In this document: piece after piece, positions 9,900-19,261 of the stretch
Layout of the letters: each line of letters begins with the position of its first letter
How positions within the stretch are numbered: position 1 is the first letter of the stretch
Assembly: GCA_038147495.1 (NCBI GenBank)
Contig: JAYQTT010000002.1
Span: forward strand, 62,001-126,000
Direction of reading: 5' to 3'
From: MED-G116 sp038147495
GTDB taxonomy: Bacteria; Pseudomonadota; Alphaproteobacteria; Puniceispirillales; Puniceispirillaceae
DNA length: 64,000 bases
The notes under the pieces: model-generated
What the model was told of the DNA's origin: nothing
What the model saw: only the letters and a program-made list of their open reading frames with translations
The model's database searches: none
Position numbers and translations under genes: made by a program

Positions 9900-9997
9900 C
9901 CCGCCATTCTCGGGAACGTGGATTGCACCAGCGGGGTGTGATGCCGGACATGGCAAATGCCATGACCCTACCGGGGCAAAATGAAAAGGAGCCAACT

Positions 9998-10624
9998 ATG
10001 GCAAAGTCTGATCACAAGCGGCATTCCGCTAAGCATAAAATTGACCGCCGTCTGGGTGTAAACCTGTGGGGTCGTCCAAAATCTCCTCTCAATGCACGTG
10101 AATATGGTCCGGGCCAGCATGGTCAGCGCCGCAAAAAGCCAACTGACTTTGGTGTGCAGCTGATGGCCAAGCAAAAGCTGAAAGGCTATTACGGCAACAT
10201 TGGCGAGAAGCAGTTCAAGAAATATTACGCGAAAGCGGCCAGTGCCAAGGGTGATACAGGCCAGAACCTGATCGGTATCCTTGAGACACGCCTTGACGCC
10301 GTTGTATATCGCGCCAAGCTTGTGCCAACAGTTTTCGCCGCGCGCCAGCTGGTCAACCATGGTCATGTGCTGCTTAACGGCAAGCGTTGTAACATCGGTT
10401 CCGTTCTTCTGAAGCCAGGCGATAAGATTGAGCTTAAGGAGAAGGCCAAAAACATTCCTGCCGTTCTCGAAGCAATCGCATCAGTCGAGCGTGACGTTCC
10501 TGAGTATGTTGAGGTTGATCACAACAAATTCACCGCAACATTTGTGCGCATCCCATCGCTTGATGAAGTGCCGTATCCGGTACAGATGGAACCAAACCTC
10601 GTCGTCGAATATTATTCACGCTAG
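9998..10624 (+). CDS. rpsD: 30S ribosomal protein S4
   Basis: Primary 16S rRNA-binding protein of the small subunit body. The 208-residue sequence has the S4 N-terminal domain (RRLGVNLWGRPKSP, EYGPGQHGQRRKKPTDFGVQL) and the S4 RNA-binding domain (LETRLDAVVYRAKL, ARQLVNHGHVLLNGKR). The ATG at 9998 is preceded by AAAAGGAG and gives the conserved N terminus; upstream in-frame starts would add an unrelated tail. It stands as a single gene with its own promoter and terminator. Confidence 0.98.
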   Translation: MAKSDHKRHSAKHKIDRRLGVNLWGRPKSPLNAREYGPGQHGQRRKKPTDFGVQLMAKQKLKGYYGNIGEKQFKKYYAKAASAKGDTGQNLIGILETRLDAVVYRAKLVPTVFAARQLVNHGHVLLNGKRCNIGSVLLKPGDKIELKEKAKNIPAVLEAIASVERDVPEYVEVDHNKFTATFVRIPSLDEVPYPVQMEPNLVVEYYSR

Positions 10625-10665
10625 GTGAGGTGGCGTACGCCACTATCCACATCTGAAAAAATATT

Positions 10666-10700
10666 AAGGGGTGATACTTTCCGGGTTTCATCCCTTTTTT
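10666..10700 (+). terminator. Rho-independent terminator after rpsD
   Basis: AAGGGGTGA at 10666-10674 pairs with TCATCCCTT at 10688-10696 (one G-U pair), with a 13-base loop, and the sequence runs into a T tract to 10700. It lies 41 bases after the rpsD stop. Confidence 0.8.
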
Positions 10701-10827
10701 AATTGATCAAAGAAAATGCATTGTGATTGGTGCCATCCGCAAAGCATTGGGACGGGCCGCCGGGTAGAAAATATTGGCTTGTTGTGTTTATTTCAAAAAA
10801 AGCCAGAGATGAGTGATTGAGGATCAG

Positions 10828-11226
10828 ATGAGTGAAGACGACATTCAGCGCGTGCCCGTGGCGACCAAACAGGGATGGCCTGAACGCTATTTTGCCGTGA
10901 TCTTCACTGCACAGCGCACGATCTCAGATGAGAATATGTACCAGATAACCGCCGATCGGATGGTCACGCTCGCACAGGAACAGCAGGGGTTTTTGGGCGT
11001 TGAATCAGTGCGCGGTGAAGACGGCATAGGGATTACCGTCTCATATTGGGAGGACCGCGACTCCATCCACAAATGGCGCATGAATGTTGAACATCTGGCC
11101 GCTCAGCAGATGGGCCGCAAGGAATTTTACGATTGGTATCACGTTCGCATCAGCGAGGTGGTTGCCCACCGCGCCTTTGATGCAAGCCTTGATTCAGATG
11201 CGGGCCAACCGCAAGGTGAAGATTAG
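10828..11226 (+). CDS. Antibiotic biosynthesis monooxygenase (ABM) domain protein
   Basis: A 132-residue cytosolic protein with a dimeric alpha/beta-barrel-like ABM domain, marked by YFAVIFTAQR, a central QEQQGFLGVESVR and YWEDRDSIHKWRMNVEH. Such proteins include quinol monooxygenases and heme-degrading enzymes, but many small ones have no known function. I use the ATG at 10828, preceded by GAGG, over a GTG 15 bases upstream. It stands alone and is convergent with the glutaredoxin gene, their ends overlapping by four bases. No specific reaction is claimed. Confidence 0.75.
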   Translation: MSEDDIQRVPVATKQGWPERYFAVIFTAQRTISDENMYQITADRMVTLAQEQQGFLGVESVRGEDGIGITVSYWEDRDSIHKWRMNVEHLAAQQMGRKEFYDWYHVRISEVVAHRAFDASLDSDAGQPQGED

Positions 11227-11561
11227 GCCGGTTTTGGGTTAATTCCGTGAGTTTGCAGCATTTCTGTCAACTCACCGGTTTCGTACATTTCCCGGATGAT
11301 GTCGCAGCCGCCAACAAATTCACGCTTCACATAAAGCTGGGGAATAGTTGGCCAGTCGGAATAAGCCTTGATGCCCTCGCGGATGCTGTCATCTTCGAGA
11401 ACATTTATCCCGCGAAAAGGCACGCCAAGATGGGTCAGAACGCCCACAACAGCGGCAGAGAAGCCACATTGTGGAAATACCGGTGTTCCCTTCATGAAAA
11501 GCACCACATCTTCGCTGGCGATATCGGTTTCAATCCGCTCTTTTGTTGCATCGGCCAACAT
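11223..11561 (-). CDS. grxD: Monothiol glutaredoxin, Grx4 family
   Basis: A 112-residue CGFS glutaredoxin with the active-site Cys at residue 32 (PQCGFS), the WPTIPQLYV strand and GGCDIIREM, which bind glutathione. Such proteins carry or pass on 2Fe-2S clusters and pair with BolA proteins in iron-sulfur and iron homeostasis. An AAAGGAG ribosome site is well placed. The bolA gene lies 68 bases upstream on the same strand, matching the known Grx4-BolA partnership. Confidence 0.95.
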   Translation of the reverse strand: MLADATKERIETDIASEDVVLFMKGTPVFPQCGFSAAVVGVLTHLGVPFRGINVLEDDSIREGIKAYSDWPTIPQLYVKREFVGGCDIIREMYETGELTEMLQTHGINPKPA

Positions 11562-11629
11562 GTTTCAACTCCTTTTGGCCTGACTGTGGGCCGAATCAAT
11601 TACAGTGTTCTTCAGGCGGTCTTCAGTGT

Positions 11630-11869
11630 CTATTCGGATTTCGGGGCTGACGTCTGCAACGCCAGTGCGTGTAATTCGCCTCCCATACGGCCGCCGAGCG
11701 CCTGATAGACCATCTGATGCTGCTGAACCCGCGTTTTGCCGACAAACGCCGAGGAAACAACGGTGCAGGCATAATGATCGCCATCGCCGCGCAGATCCTC
11801 TATTGTGATGACGGCGTCAGGGAATGCTTCCTGAATTAATCTCTCAATTTCCGATGCTTGCATTGCCAT
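11630..11869 (-). CDS. bolA: BolA family protein
   Basis: A 79-residue single-domain BolA protein with IERLIQEAFPDAVITIEDL and the VVSSAFVGKTRVQQHQMVYQAL helix-turn region containing the conserved His that helps bind a shared 2Fe-2S cluster with CGFS glutaredoxins. It has a very strong ribosome site (GGGGGAGG). It sits between purL and grxD on the same strand. Its short, IbaG-like form suggests a cluster-trafficking role rather than the morphogene role of E. coli BolA. Confidence 0.9.
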   Translation of the reverse strand: MAMQASEIERLIQEAFPDAVITIEDLRGDGDHYACTVVSSAFVGKTRVQQHQMVYQALGGRMGGELHALALQTSAPKSE

Positions 11870-11891
11870 GATGTACCTCCCCCGCTGGTGG

Positions 11892-14096
11892 CTATCCTTG
11901 CATCAATGCCGGGATTGTGGCCTCGGCGTCATGCTTCATCTGCGTTACAGATATGGCATCCCCACTACCGAATTTCAATTCATCGTCACCATTCAATACA
12001 CCAATAATCGTAATATCGACATTCATGTCGTTGGCGGCGCGGGCAACAGCATCCGGATCATCAACGGCAACAAGATACCGCCCCTGATCCTCACCGAAAG
12101 CCCAGCCATGCCTGTTGCCACCTTCCGGGCACGACAGAACCGCACCCATGCCGCCGGCAATGCACATTTCTGCAACAGCCACAGCAAGCCCGCCATCGCC
12201 AATGTCATGCGCAGCAGCAATATGGCCGTTGTTAATTTGCGCCTGCAGGAATTCGCCGTGACGCCGCTCTGCGTCAAGGTCGACCGGTGGCGGTGCAGCA
12301 AGCGGTTCATCGGCGAGGTGCCGTGCATAGAGTGATGCGCCAAGCCAGCCGTCATTGCATGAGTCATTCTGGCCGATAACCATCAATGTCTGGCCGCTTT
12401 TCTTCGGCGCAATGCCCACGGCGGCGGCAATATCGTCAATCACGCCCACCATGCCAACGACAGGGCAAGGCCTGATCGCGCGACCATCCGTTTCGTTATA
12501 AAGTGAGACATTGCCAGAAACGACTGGTGTGTCGAGTGCGCGCGCCGCTTCGCCCATGCCGATAACCGATTGGGCAAGCTGGGTCATGATGTCCGGCTTT
12601 TCCGGATTACCGAAGTTCAGATTATTGGTGATTGCCAGCGGTCGTGCACCAACAGCACAGATGTTGCGATAGGCTTCAGCAACCGCCTGTGCGCCGCCAA
12701 TGCGTGGATCAGCCTCAACATAGCGCGGCGTGCAATCGGTTGTCATTGCAAGGCCACGGTTGCTGCCATGCACCCTGATCAGACCGGCATCACCGCCCGG
12801 GCCCTGAATGGTATCGGCCATGACTTGGCTGTCATATTGCTCATAAATCCAGCGGCGGCTCGCCAGATCAATGGTTTGCATGAGGCGGCCAAGGATATCG
12901 CTGATTGGGGCCTCGTTGGTAATGGCCGCGCTTTCTAATGTCGGATGCGGGGTGAATTCAACAGTTGGCCTGTCATATTCAGGCGCATCATCGACCAGCG
13001 GGGCAAGTGGAATGTCACATGCTGTCCCACCATCTTTGAGCAGGACAAGCCGTCCGGTTTCGGTAACCCGGCCGATCGGCATGAAATCGAGATCCCATTT
13101 ATTGAAGATTTCACGCGCCGTGTCGGTTGCATCCGGTTTCAGCACCATAAGCATGCGTTCCTGACTTTCTGAGAGCATCAGTTCGTACGCGCTCATCCCG
13201 TCTTCGCGTGCAGGGACAAGATCAAGATCGATCTCCATGCCCAGACCACCCTTTGAGGCCATCTCAACAGATGACGAGGTCAGGCCCGCAGCCCCCATAT
13301 CCTGAATCGACAGCACCGAGTCGGACGCCATCAATTCAAGACACGCCTCCATCAACAGCTTGCCGGTGAACGGATCACCGACCTGAACTGTCGGCCGTTT
13401 GGATTCGGTCTCATCGGAAAATTCAGCCGAGGCCATGGTCGCACCATGAATGCCGTCACGTCCGGTCTTGGCGCCAACATAAATGACTGGATTGCCCGGC
13501 CCGGTCGCCGCTGAACGGAAAATCCGGTCGCTGTTGGCAAGACCGACAGCCATCGCATTGACCAGGATGTTGCCATTGTAGGACGGATCAAAATTGACCT
13601 CGCCACCCACGGTTGGAATGCCGATACAATTCCCATAGCCGCCGATGCCAGACACTACGCCGCCCAGCAAATGCCGTGTTTTTTCATGGTCGGCCGCGCC
13701 AAAGCGAAGGGCGTTCAACAGCGCCACCGGCCGTGCACCCATGGTAAAGACATCGCGCAGAATGCCGCCGACACCGGTCGCAGCACCCTGATAGGGCTCT
13801 ATGTAAGAGGGATGGTTGTGGCTCTCGATCTTGAAGATCGCGGCAAGACCGTCACCAATATCAACGGCACCGGCGTTTTCTCCCGGCCCCTCGATCACCT
13901 GTGGGCCGTCAACAGGCATGGTTTTCAGCCAACGCTTTGATGATTTGTACGAGCAATGCTCAGACCACATCGCCGAAAAGATACCAAGCTCACAAAGATT
14001 GGGTGTTCTGCCAAGGCGTGTGAGAATTAGCTCCCACTCGTCCTTTGAGAGGCCCATTGACGCCGCATTTTCAAATGTCATTTCGGGGTTGCTCAT
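11892..14096 (-). CDS. purL: Phosphoribosylformylglycinamidine synthase subunit PurL
   Basis: Fourth step of purine synthesis: ATP-dependent conversion of FGAR to FGAM using ammonia from PurQ. The 734-residue protein is the small PurL that works with PurS and PurQ. Visible motifs are the ATP/FGAR region with MWSEHCSYKSSK, the ESHNHPSYIEPYQGAATGVGG block and repeated AIRS-type halves. The open frame runs 56 codons further upstream, but these overlap purQ and are unlike PurL. The ATG at 14096 overlaps the purQ stop (ATGA), so translation is coupled. Confidence 0.97.
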   Translation of the reverse strand: MSNPEMTFENAASMGLSKDEWELILTRLGRTPNLCELGIFSAMWSEHCSYKSSKRWLKTMPVDGPQVIEGPGENAGAVDIGDGLAAIFKIESHNHPSYIEPYQGAATGVGGILRDVFTMGARPVALLNALRFGAADHEKTRHLLGGVVSGIGGYGNCIGIPTVGGEVNFDPSYNGNILVNAMAVGLANSDRIFRSAATGPGNPVIYVGAKTGRDGIHGATMASAEFSDETESKRPTVQVGDPFTGKLLMEACLELMASDSVLSIQDMGAAGLTSSSVEMASKGGLGMEIDLDLVPAREDGMSAYELMLSESQERMLMVLKPDATDTAREIFNKWDLDFMPIGRVTETGRLVLLKDGGTACDIPLAPLVDDAPEYDRPTVEFTPHPTLESAAITNEAPISDILGRLMQTIDLASRRWIYEQYDSQVMADTIQGPGGDAGLIRVHGSNRGLAMTTDCTPRYVEADPRIGGAQAVAEAYRNICAVGARPLAITNNLNFGNPEKPDIMTQLAQSVIGMGEAARALDTPVVSGNVSLYNETDGRAIRPCPVVGMVGVIDDIAAAVGIAPKKSGQTLMVIGQNDSCNDGWLGASLYARHLADEPLAAPPPVDLDAERRHGEFLQAQINNGHIAAAHDIGDGGLAVAVAEMCIAGGMGAVLSCPEGGNRHGWAFGEDQGRYLVAVDDPDAVARAANDMNVDITIIGVLNGDDELKFGSGDAISVTQMKHDAEATIPALMQG

Positions 14097-14797
14097 GATG
14101 CCAATGCCTCCAGACACCCGCGTAAAAGAGTGGCACCGTCCGACCCGCCAAGCTCTGCAGAAATGGCCCGTTCCGGATGCGGCATCATGCCCATGACGCG
14201 CCCATTCGATGAGACAATGCCGGCAATATCCAGCGCGGCGCCATTCGGGTTGGCTGGTCCCCACGCGGCCCCATCTGTGTAGCGAAAAGCAATTTGGCCG
14301 TTGTCTTCAAGCCGTGCCAATTCATCGTCTGTGGCGAAATAATTGCCCTCATTATGGGCAACAGGCATGGTCAGCGGCGTATCAACGGACAGATTTCTGG
14401 TGAAGGGAGAGTCGACGGTTTCGCAGACCTTCAGCGTGACATTGCGGCAGACATATTTAAGGCCCGCATTCTGCATTAAAACACCGGGCAAAAGGCCGGT
14501 TTCAACAAGCACCTGAAAGCCGTTGCAAACACCCATGACCGCACCGCCTCTGGCGGCATGATCCAGCACCGCATCAATCACCGGCGACCTTGCCGCCAGC
14601 GCGCCGCAGCGAAGATAATCACCAAAGGAAAATCCGCCCGGAACAATCGCAAGGTCAATCGGATCAAGGCTGCTTTCCTTGTGCCAAACAAGCGCTGGCC
14701 GTCTGCCGGTCAGACGCTCGATGGCCACCATCATGTCACGGTCGCAATTCGACCCGGGAAACACAAGAACGGCAATACGCATTGAACTCAGACTCAT
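14093..14797 (-). CDS. purQ: Phosphoribosylformylglycinamidine synthase glutaminase subunit PurQ
   Basis: Class I glutamine amidotransferase that supplies ammonia to PurL. It has VFPGSNCDRD at the N terminus, the GGFSFGDYLRCG oxyanion region, the nucleophile Cys in GVCNGFQVL and the catalytic His-x-Glu near MMPHPERA. The exact start is uncertain: GTG 14803 overlaps the purS stop, ATG 14797 is six bases further in and ATG 14782 gives the most usual family N terminus. None has a strong ribosome site. Confidence 0.95.
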   Translation of the reverse strand: MSLSSMRIAVLVFPGSNCDRDMMVAIERLTGRRPALVWHKESSLDPIDLAIVPGGFSFGDYLRCGALAARSPVIDAVLDHAARGGAVMGVCNGFQVLVETGLLPGVLMQNAGLKYVCRNVTLKVCETVDSPFTRNLSVDTPLTMPVAHNEGNYFATDDELARLEDNGQIAFRYTDGAAWGPANPNGAALDIAGIVSSNGRVMGMMPHPERAISAELGGSDGATLLRGCLEALAS

Positions 14798-14799
14798 GA

Positions 14800-15048
14800 T
14801 CACTGCTCGTCCGGGATTTCGATTTCATAATCCTCGATCACTGTGTTCGCCAGCAAGGTCTCGCACATTCTGGCGACACGCTGATGCAAACGCGCAGGAT
14901 CAGTTTCATCCACGTCAAGGACAATGCGTTTGCCCACTCTGATCTCGTCAACTTCCTGAAAACCAAGATCGTTAAGTGACCGCGCAATGGCCCGTCCTTG
15001 CGGGTCGAGAACGCCTTCCTTGAGTGAGATATTTACAATGACTTGCAT
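14800..15048 (-). CDS. purS: Phosphoribosylformylglycinamidine synthase subunit PurS
   Basis: An 82-residue structural subunit that bridges PurL and PurQ. It shows KEGVLDPQGRAIARSL and GFQEVDEIRVGKRIVLDV, both typical of PurS. The ATG at 15048 follows AAAGGCAG at good spacing and gives the usual MQVIVNISLK start, so I prefer it to a start 18 bases upstream. It lies between purC and purQ. Confidence 0.94.
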   Translation of the reverse strand: MQVIVNISLKEGVLDPQGRAIARSLNDLGFQEVDEIRVGKRIVLDVDETDPARLHQRVARMCETLLANTVIEDYEIEIPDEQ

Positions 15049-15098
15049 GTAACTGCCTTTGTTCAACTAGGTGAGCATTATGTTCCGTTGGGGGTGAC

Positions 15099-15824
15099 TT
15101 AGACCTCTGGCACGGTGATGCCGAGCCGCCGCGCGATTTCCTGATAGGCTTCGACCAGCCCGCCAAGGTCGCGGCGGAACCTGTCCTTGTCCATTTTCTC
15201 GTTTGTCTGCATATCCCAAAGTCGGCAATTGTCGGGGCTGATTTCGTCTGCCAGAATGACGTTGCCGTCAGTTGATGTGCGGCCAAATTCAAGCTTGAAA
15301 TCGACCAGACGAACACCGATGCCATAGAACAGGCCACTGAGAAAATCATTGATCCGCAGGGTGTCTTCATGGATCACATCCAATTCGTCTGCTGTGGCCC
15401 AGCCAAACGTCAGGATATGTTCAGCCGAAATCAGCGGGTCGCCAAGCGCGTCATCTTTCAAACAGAATTCGACCAATGTCCGGGGAAGCGGAGCGCCTTC
15501 CTCGATGCCAAGGCGCGGGCAGATTGATCCAGCGGCAATGTTGCGCACAACGATTTCGATTGGAATGATCTCAAGTTTTTGGATCAGCTGTTCACGGTCA
15601 CTGATCCGGCCCATGAAATGTGTCGGAATCCCCGTTTGCTGCAACGCCAGCATGATGTGCTCGCTGATATAGTTATTGAGGACACCTTTGCCGCTGATCA
15701 CGTCTTTCTTTTGCGCGTTATAGGCGGTGGCGTCATCTTTGAAATATTGAACCAACGTGTCGGGTTCGGGGCCTTCAAAAATGACCTTTGCCTTGCCCTC
15801 ATATAGCTTTTGCCGTTCGGTCAT
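15099..15824 (-). CDS. purC: Phosphoribosylaminoimidazole-succinocarboxamide synthase
   Basis: SAICAR synthetase: joins CAIR and aspartate with ATP in purine synthesis. The 241-residue protein has YEGKAKVIFE near the start, a conserved IEIVVRNIAAGS block, and the LVDFKLEFGRTSTDGNVILADEISPDNCRLWD region. Length fits the bacterial enzyme. Its ATG overlaps the purB stop by four bases, and purS follows after 50 bases. Confidence 0.97.
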   Translation of the reverse strand: MTERQKLYEGKAKVIFEGPEPDTLVQYFKDDATAYNAQKKDVISGKGVLNNYISEHIMLALQQTGIPTHFMGRISDREQLIQKLEIIPIEIVVRNIAAGSICPRLGIEEGAPLPRTLVEFCLKDDALGDPLISAEHILTFGWATADELDVIHEDTLRINDFLSGLFYGIGVRLVDFKLEFGRTSTDGNVILADEISPDNCRLWDMQTNEKMDKDRFRRDLGGLVEAYQEIARRLGITVPEV

Positions 15825-17143
15825 GACTGCGAAGCCCCCTGTGCCGGTTTGTCAGCGAAAACCCGCTCAAAAACAGTGTTAACATGGCGAAAATGCTGAT
15901 CGAGGTCGAACAGCGCCTCGAGCGCCGCCGCGTCAAGATATGTGCGGACATCTTCGTCAGCTTTCAGCAGTTCAAGATAGCTGCCGCCGCCCTCCCAGAC
16001 TTTCATCGCGTTGCGCTGGACGAAGCGATAGGCGTCTTCACGGCTGACGCCAGCCTGTGTAAGGGCAAGCAGCACCTGCTGCGAATGGACAAGACCTCCA
16101 AGCTGGTCAAGATTGGCTTGCATCCGCTCTGGATAGACAAGCAAATTCTCAATCACGCCAGCGAGGCGATGCAGGGCAAAATCAAGCGCGATCGTGGCGT
16201 CCGGCGCCATCACCCGCTCAACTGACGAGTGCGAGATGTCCCGCTCATGCCACAACGCCACATTTTCCAGCGCTGGTATGACAGCGGCACGAACAATGCG
16301 TGCAATGCCTGTCAGATTTTCAGTCAGAACCGGATTGCGCTTGTGTGGCATCGCCGAGGACCCTTTTTGTCCTGCCGAGAAAAATTCCTCGGCTTCCCGG
16401 ACTTCGGTGCGCTGCATATGGCGGATTTCTGTGGCCAGCCGCTCAACGGAACTGGCGACAACACCCAAGGTGGCAAAGAACATCGCGTGGCGGTCTCTCG
16501 GGATCACCTGCGTGGAGACGGGTTCTGGCCGTAATCCCATCTTTTCGGCAACATGCGCCTCAACCGCCGGGTCGATATGGGCAAAGGTGCCTACCGCTCC
16601 GGAGATGGCGCAGGTGGCAATTTCATCCCGTGCCGCCTCCAGTCGCCGATAGCAACGACTGAATTCCGCGTAAAAGGTGGCCAGCTTCAGACCAAAGGTT
16701 GTTGGCTCGGCATGGATGCCATGACTGCGCCCGATGGTCGGGGTGAACTTGTATTCATGTGCGCGTTTGTCGAGTGCCGCCAAAATCCGTGAAATGCCGG
16801 TGAGTAAGAGATCGCTGGCGCGCATCAATTGCACGGCCAATGTGGTGTCAAGAACATCCGAGGATGTCATGCCCTGATGCACGAATCTGGCGTCAGGCCC
16901 GATATGTTCGGCAAGATTGGTCAGGAAAGCGATCACATCATGCTTGGTTTCGCGCTCAATTTCGTCGATGCGCTCAATTTCGAACTGGCCCTTTTCCCAG
17001 ATGGTCTTGGCAGCATCTGCCGGAATTACACCCAGCGCTGCTTGCGCATCACAGGCATGTGCCTCGATTTCGAACCAGATTTGAAACTTGCTTTCCTCTG
17101 ACCAGATGGCGCTCATTTCTGGCCGGGAGTATCGCGGGATCAT
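15821..17143 (-). CDS. purB: Adenylosuccinate lyase
   Basis: Splits fumarate from SAICAR and from adenylosuccinate, serving both purine and AMP synthesis. The 440-residue protein of the fumarase/aspartase superfamily has MIPRYSRPEMSAIW at the start, TSSDVLDTT, and the signature loop SSAMPHKRNPV that holds the catalytic Ser. The open frame extends 35 codons upstream without family character; ATG 17143 is the usual start. First gene of the purB-purC-purS-purQ-purL run. Confidence 0.96.
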   Translation of the reverse strand: MIPRYSRPEMSAIWSEESKFQIWFEIEAHACDAQAALGVIPADAAKTIWEKGQFEIERIDEIERETKHDVIAFLTNLAEHIGPDARFVHQGMTSSDVLDTTLAVQLMRASDLLLTGISRILAALDKRAHEYKFTPTIGRSHGIHAEPTTFGLKLATFYAEFSRCYRRLEAARDEIATCAISGAVGTFAHIDPAVEAHVAEKMGLRPEPVSTQVIPRDRHAMFFATLGVVASSVERLATEIRHMQRTEVREAEEFFSAGQKGSSAMPHKRNPVLTENLTGIARIVRAAVIPALENVALWHERDISHSSVERVMAPDATIALDFALHRLAGVIENLLVYPERMQANLDQLGGLVHSQQVLLALTQAGVSREDAYRFVQRNAMKVWEGGGSYLELLKADEDVRTYLDAAALEALFDLDQHFRHVNTVFERVFADKPAQGASQS

Positions 17144-17251
17144 GCGGTTAAATTCCTTTGCGTTGAATTGCGCCAAGTTGTACCATTGGTCCCATGAAAA
17201 AACCAGTACTGAACCCACAATTTGTGGGTCAATTGGGGTGAAAACCACAAG

Positions 17252-17449
17252 ATGCTGTTACGACGACTGATTTTGGGTGCAGTGATGCAGGCGGCACGTA
17301 ATCCTGCCGTGCAAAAAAAGGCAGGTGAAGCGGCAGGACGTGCCTTGCAAGCAGCAAGACCGGGTTTGATGCGGGCGAGTCGGCGGGCTGGTGAATTGAC
17401 CCGAAAGGCACGGCAAAAGCTCGATCAGGGCTTTGGTGAGGACAAATAG
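17252..17449 (+). CDS. Small basic alanine-rich protein, function unknown
   Basis: A 65-residue protein, divergent from purB. It starts with a short hydrophobic stretch (LLRRLILGAVMQAA) and is otherwise rich in Ala, Arg and Lys (GEAAGRALQAARPG, RRAGELTRKARQKL), suggesting one long amphipathic helix that could lie on a membrane or nucleic acid. No motif is recognised. The ATG at 17252 is preferred over an in-frame start 30 bases upstream. It is short enough that chance cannot be dismissed, but its position and helical pattern favour a real gene. Confidence 0.5.
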   Translation: MLLRRLILGAVMQAARNPAVQKKAGEAAGRALQAARPGLMRASRRAGELTRKARQKLDQGFGEDK

Positions 17450-17537
17450 TAGCCGCAACTGGCAGTCAGATGAGGGTGTTGCCCAAAGATGAGCCAGAGA
17501 TAAGCCAGAGCTGCCCCAGAGATAATCAAGCGATGGT

Positions 17538-18215
17538 CTAGAGATGGCCGAGCGATTTGAAGCTCACACATTGTCGGCCAGCCACAATCAGATGATCATG
17601 CAAGGCGATGGTAACGAGGTTGAGTGCCCGCTTGAGTTGATCCGTCATTTCAATGTCGGCGCGTGACGGCTCCGCCTCACCGCTTGGGTGGTTGTGCACC
17701 AGAATTACCGCCTGCGCATGGTGTTTGAGTGCTGCATTGATAACTTCGCGGATATAGACAGGGGTTTGATTAACCGTGCCCTTTGACAGGGTTTCCTCGG
17801 CAATGAGGCGATTTCTGTTGTCAAGACACAGCATGATCAGATGTTCTATGGGCTCATGCGCAAGGCGGTTGACACAATAATGTTTGACCGCGCCCCAACT
17901 CGTCAGCACCGGGCGCTTGTGAACATCCGAATGGACAAGGTGCAACCCTGCCGCCTCGACCAGTTTCAGGCTTGCAAGGACGGCATCTCCAACGCCGTCA
18001 TGCTGTCTCAACTTTTCGTTTGGTGCCCGCAAAATCGCAGCTAGTGACCCGAAAGACCGCATTAAATTTTTGGCTAATGGCTTGGTGTCGCCGCGAGGCA
18101 GTCCCGCAAACATCAACATCTCGAGTATCTCGAGCTCCGTCAAGCTGTCCGCGCCCTTATGCAACAGCTTCTCGCGCATGCGCCGCCGATGCCCTTTTGT
18201 ATGATCCGCACTCAT
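17538..18215 (-). CDS. radC: RadC-family JAB/MPN domain protein
   Basis: A 225-residue member of the RadC family. The N-terminal part has helix-hairpin-helix-like repeats (GDTKPLAKNLMRSFGSLAAIL) and the C-terminal part is a JAB1/MPN metal domain with the HNHPSGEAEPSRADIEMT signature (His-x-His...Asp). The family was once linked to DNA repair; its actual biochemical role is unsettled. Single gene, no clear operon partners. Confidence 0.93.
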   Translation of the reverse strand: MSADHTKGHRRRMREKLLHKGADSLTELEILEMLMFAGLPRGDTKPLAKNLMRSFGSLAAILRAPNEKLRQHDGVGDAVLASLKLVEAAGLHLVHSDVHKRPVLTSWGAVKHYCVNRLAHEPIEHLIMLCLDNRNRLIAEETLSKGTVNQTPVYIREVINAALKHHAQAVILVHNHPSGEAEPSRADIEMTDQLKRALNLVTIALHDHLIVAGRQCVSFKSLGHL

Positions 18216-18265
18216 ACTTTCTGGTACAGCAAAGCGGATAAAAAAAGAGTTAAGAGTGCGGAAAT

Positions 18266-19057
18266 TTAGGCCACGTAGGGTGGTTTTGTGAAGTTGGTGG
18301 GAGATAATGTGAAAATCTCTGGCGCATCCTCGGTAATGCCAATTGAATGTTCAAACTGCGCAGAGAGCGATTTATCGCGGGTGACGGCAGTCCAGCCATC
18401 GCCAAGGATCTTGGTTTCGGCGCGACCGGCGTTGATCATCGGCTCGATGGTAAAAATCATTCCGGGCCGAAGCTCCATCCCGCTTCCGGGGGTGCCGTAA
18501 TGTAACACGGTTGGTGCACAGTGAAATGTCTGGCCAAGACCATGCCCGGTGAAGTCACGAACGACCGAAAAACGTTCGGACTCAGCAAAAGACTGGATGG
18601 CGTGGCCAATATCGCCAAGCGTGTTGCCCGGTCTGGCGACCTCAATACCCCGCATCAGGCACTCATAGGTAACATCGCAAAGCCGCTGTGCCTTGACCGA
18701 TGGCGTGCCAACGTAAAACATCCGTGACGTGTCACCGTACCACCCGTTGAGTATCACCGTCACATCGATGTTGAGGATATCGCCATCACGCAATGTCTTG
18801 GCGCCGGGGATGCCGTGACACACAACATGATTAAGTGAGATGCAGGTTGATTTGGGAAAGCCTTTGTAATTCAGCGGCGCCGGTGTGGCGTTGTTGGCAA
18901 TGATAAAATCATGGCAAATCCGGTCCAGCTCTTCAGTAGAAATGCCGGCTGCAACATGCGGGGTGATCATATCCAACACTTCAGCGGCAAGCCTTCCCGC
19001 TGCACGCATGCCTGCAAATCCTTCGGCCCCATGACAAATTACTGTTTCACTGCGCAT
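18266..19057 (-). CDS. map: Methionine aminopeptidase, type I
   Basis: Removes the N-terminal Met from new proteins. The 263-residue enzyme has the metal ligands of the pita-bread fold: Asp residues in GDILNIDVTVILNGWYGDTSRMF, His in RDFTGHGLGQTFH and Glu in FTIEPMINAG and near FEHSIGIT. The frame continues upstream to a TTG at 19117, but the ATG at 19057 gives the usual family start. The 204 bases to the next gene hold no other gene that I can see. Confidence 0.95.
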   Translation of the reverse strand: MRSETVICHGAEGFAGMRAAGRLAAEVLDMITPHVAAGISTEELDRICHDFIIANNATPAPLNYKGFPKSTCISLNHVVCHGIPGAKTLRDGDILNIDVTVILNGWYGDTSRMFYVGTPSVKAQRLCDVTYECLMRGIEVARPGNTLGDIGHAIQSFAESERFSVVRDFTGHGLGQTFHCAPTVLHYGTPGSGMELRPGMIFTIEPMINAGRAETKILGDGWTAVTRDKSLSAQFEHSIGITEDAPEIFTLSPTNFTKPPYVA

Positions 19058-19261
19058 TTTTTCAACCACTGTCCCTATAGAGCCGATAGCTCTACTGCTA
19101 TTCGTTGCCTGTGCCAACCCCTATGGCACCAGTCATCGCAGTTTTTGCCAATATGGTGTTTTTGCATGAAGTCATTGCTATCACAGCTTATCCCCCTTTT
19201 TCGCGAGCTTCTGCTTCCTACATAATGGAGAGTCATTTAAGTCAAAGGGTGAAATTTCCTC

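Noticed and set aside
14097..14264. N-terminal extension of PurL
   Set aside because: Overlaps purQ fully, is Cys/Arg/His-rich and unlike PurL; the ATG overlapping the purQ stop is the natural start.
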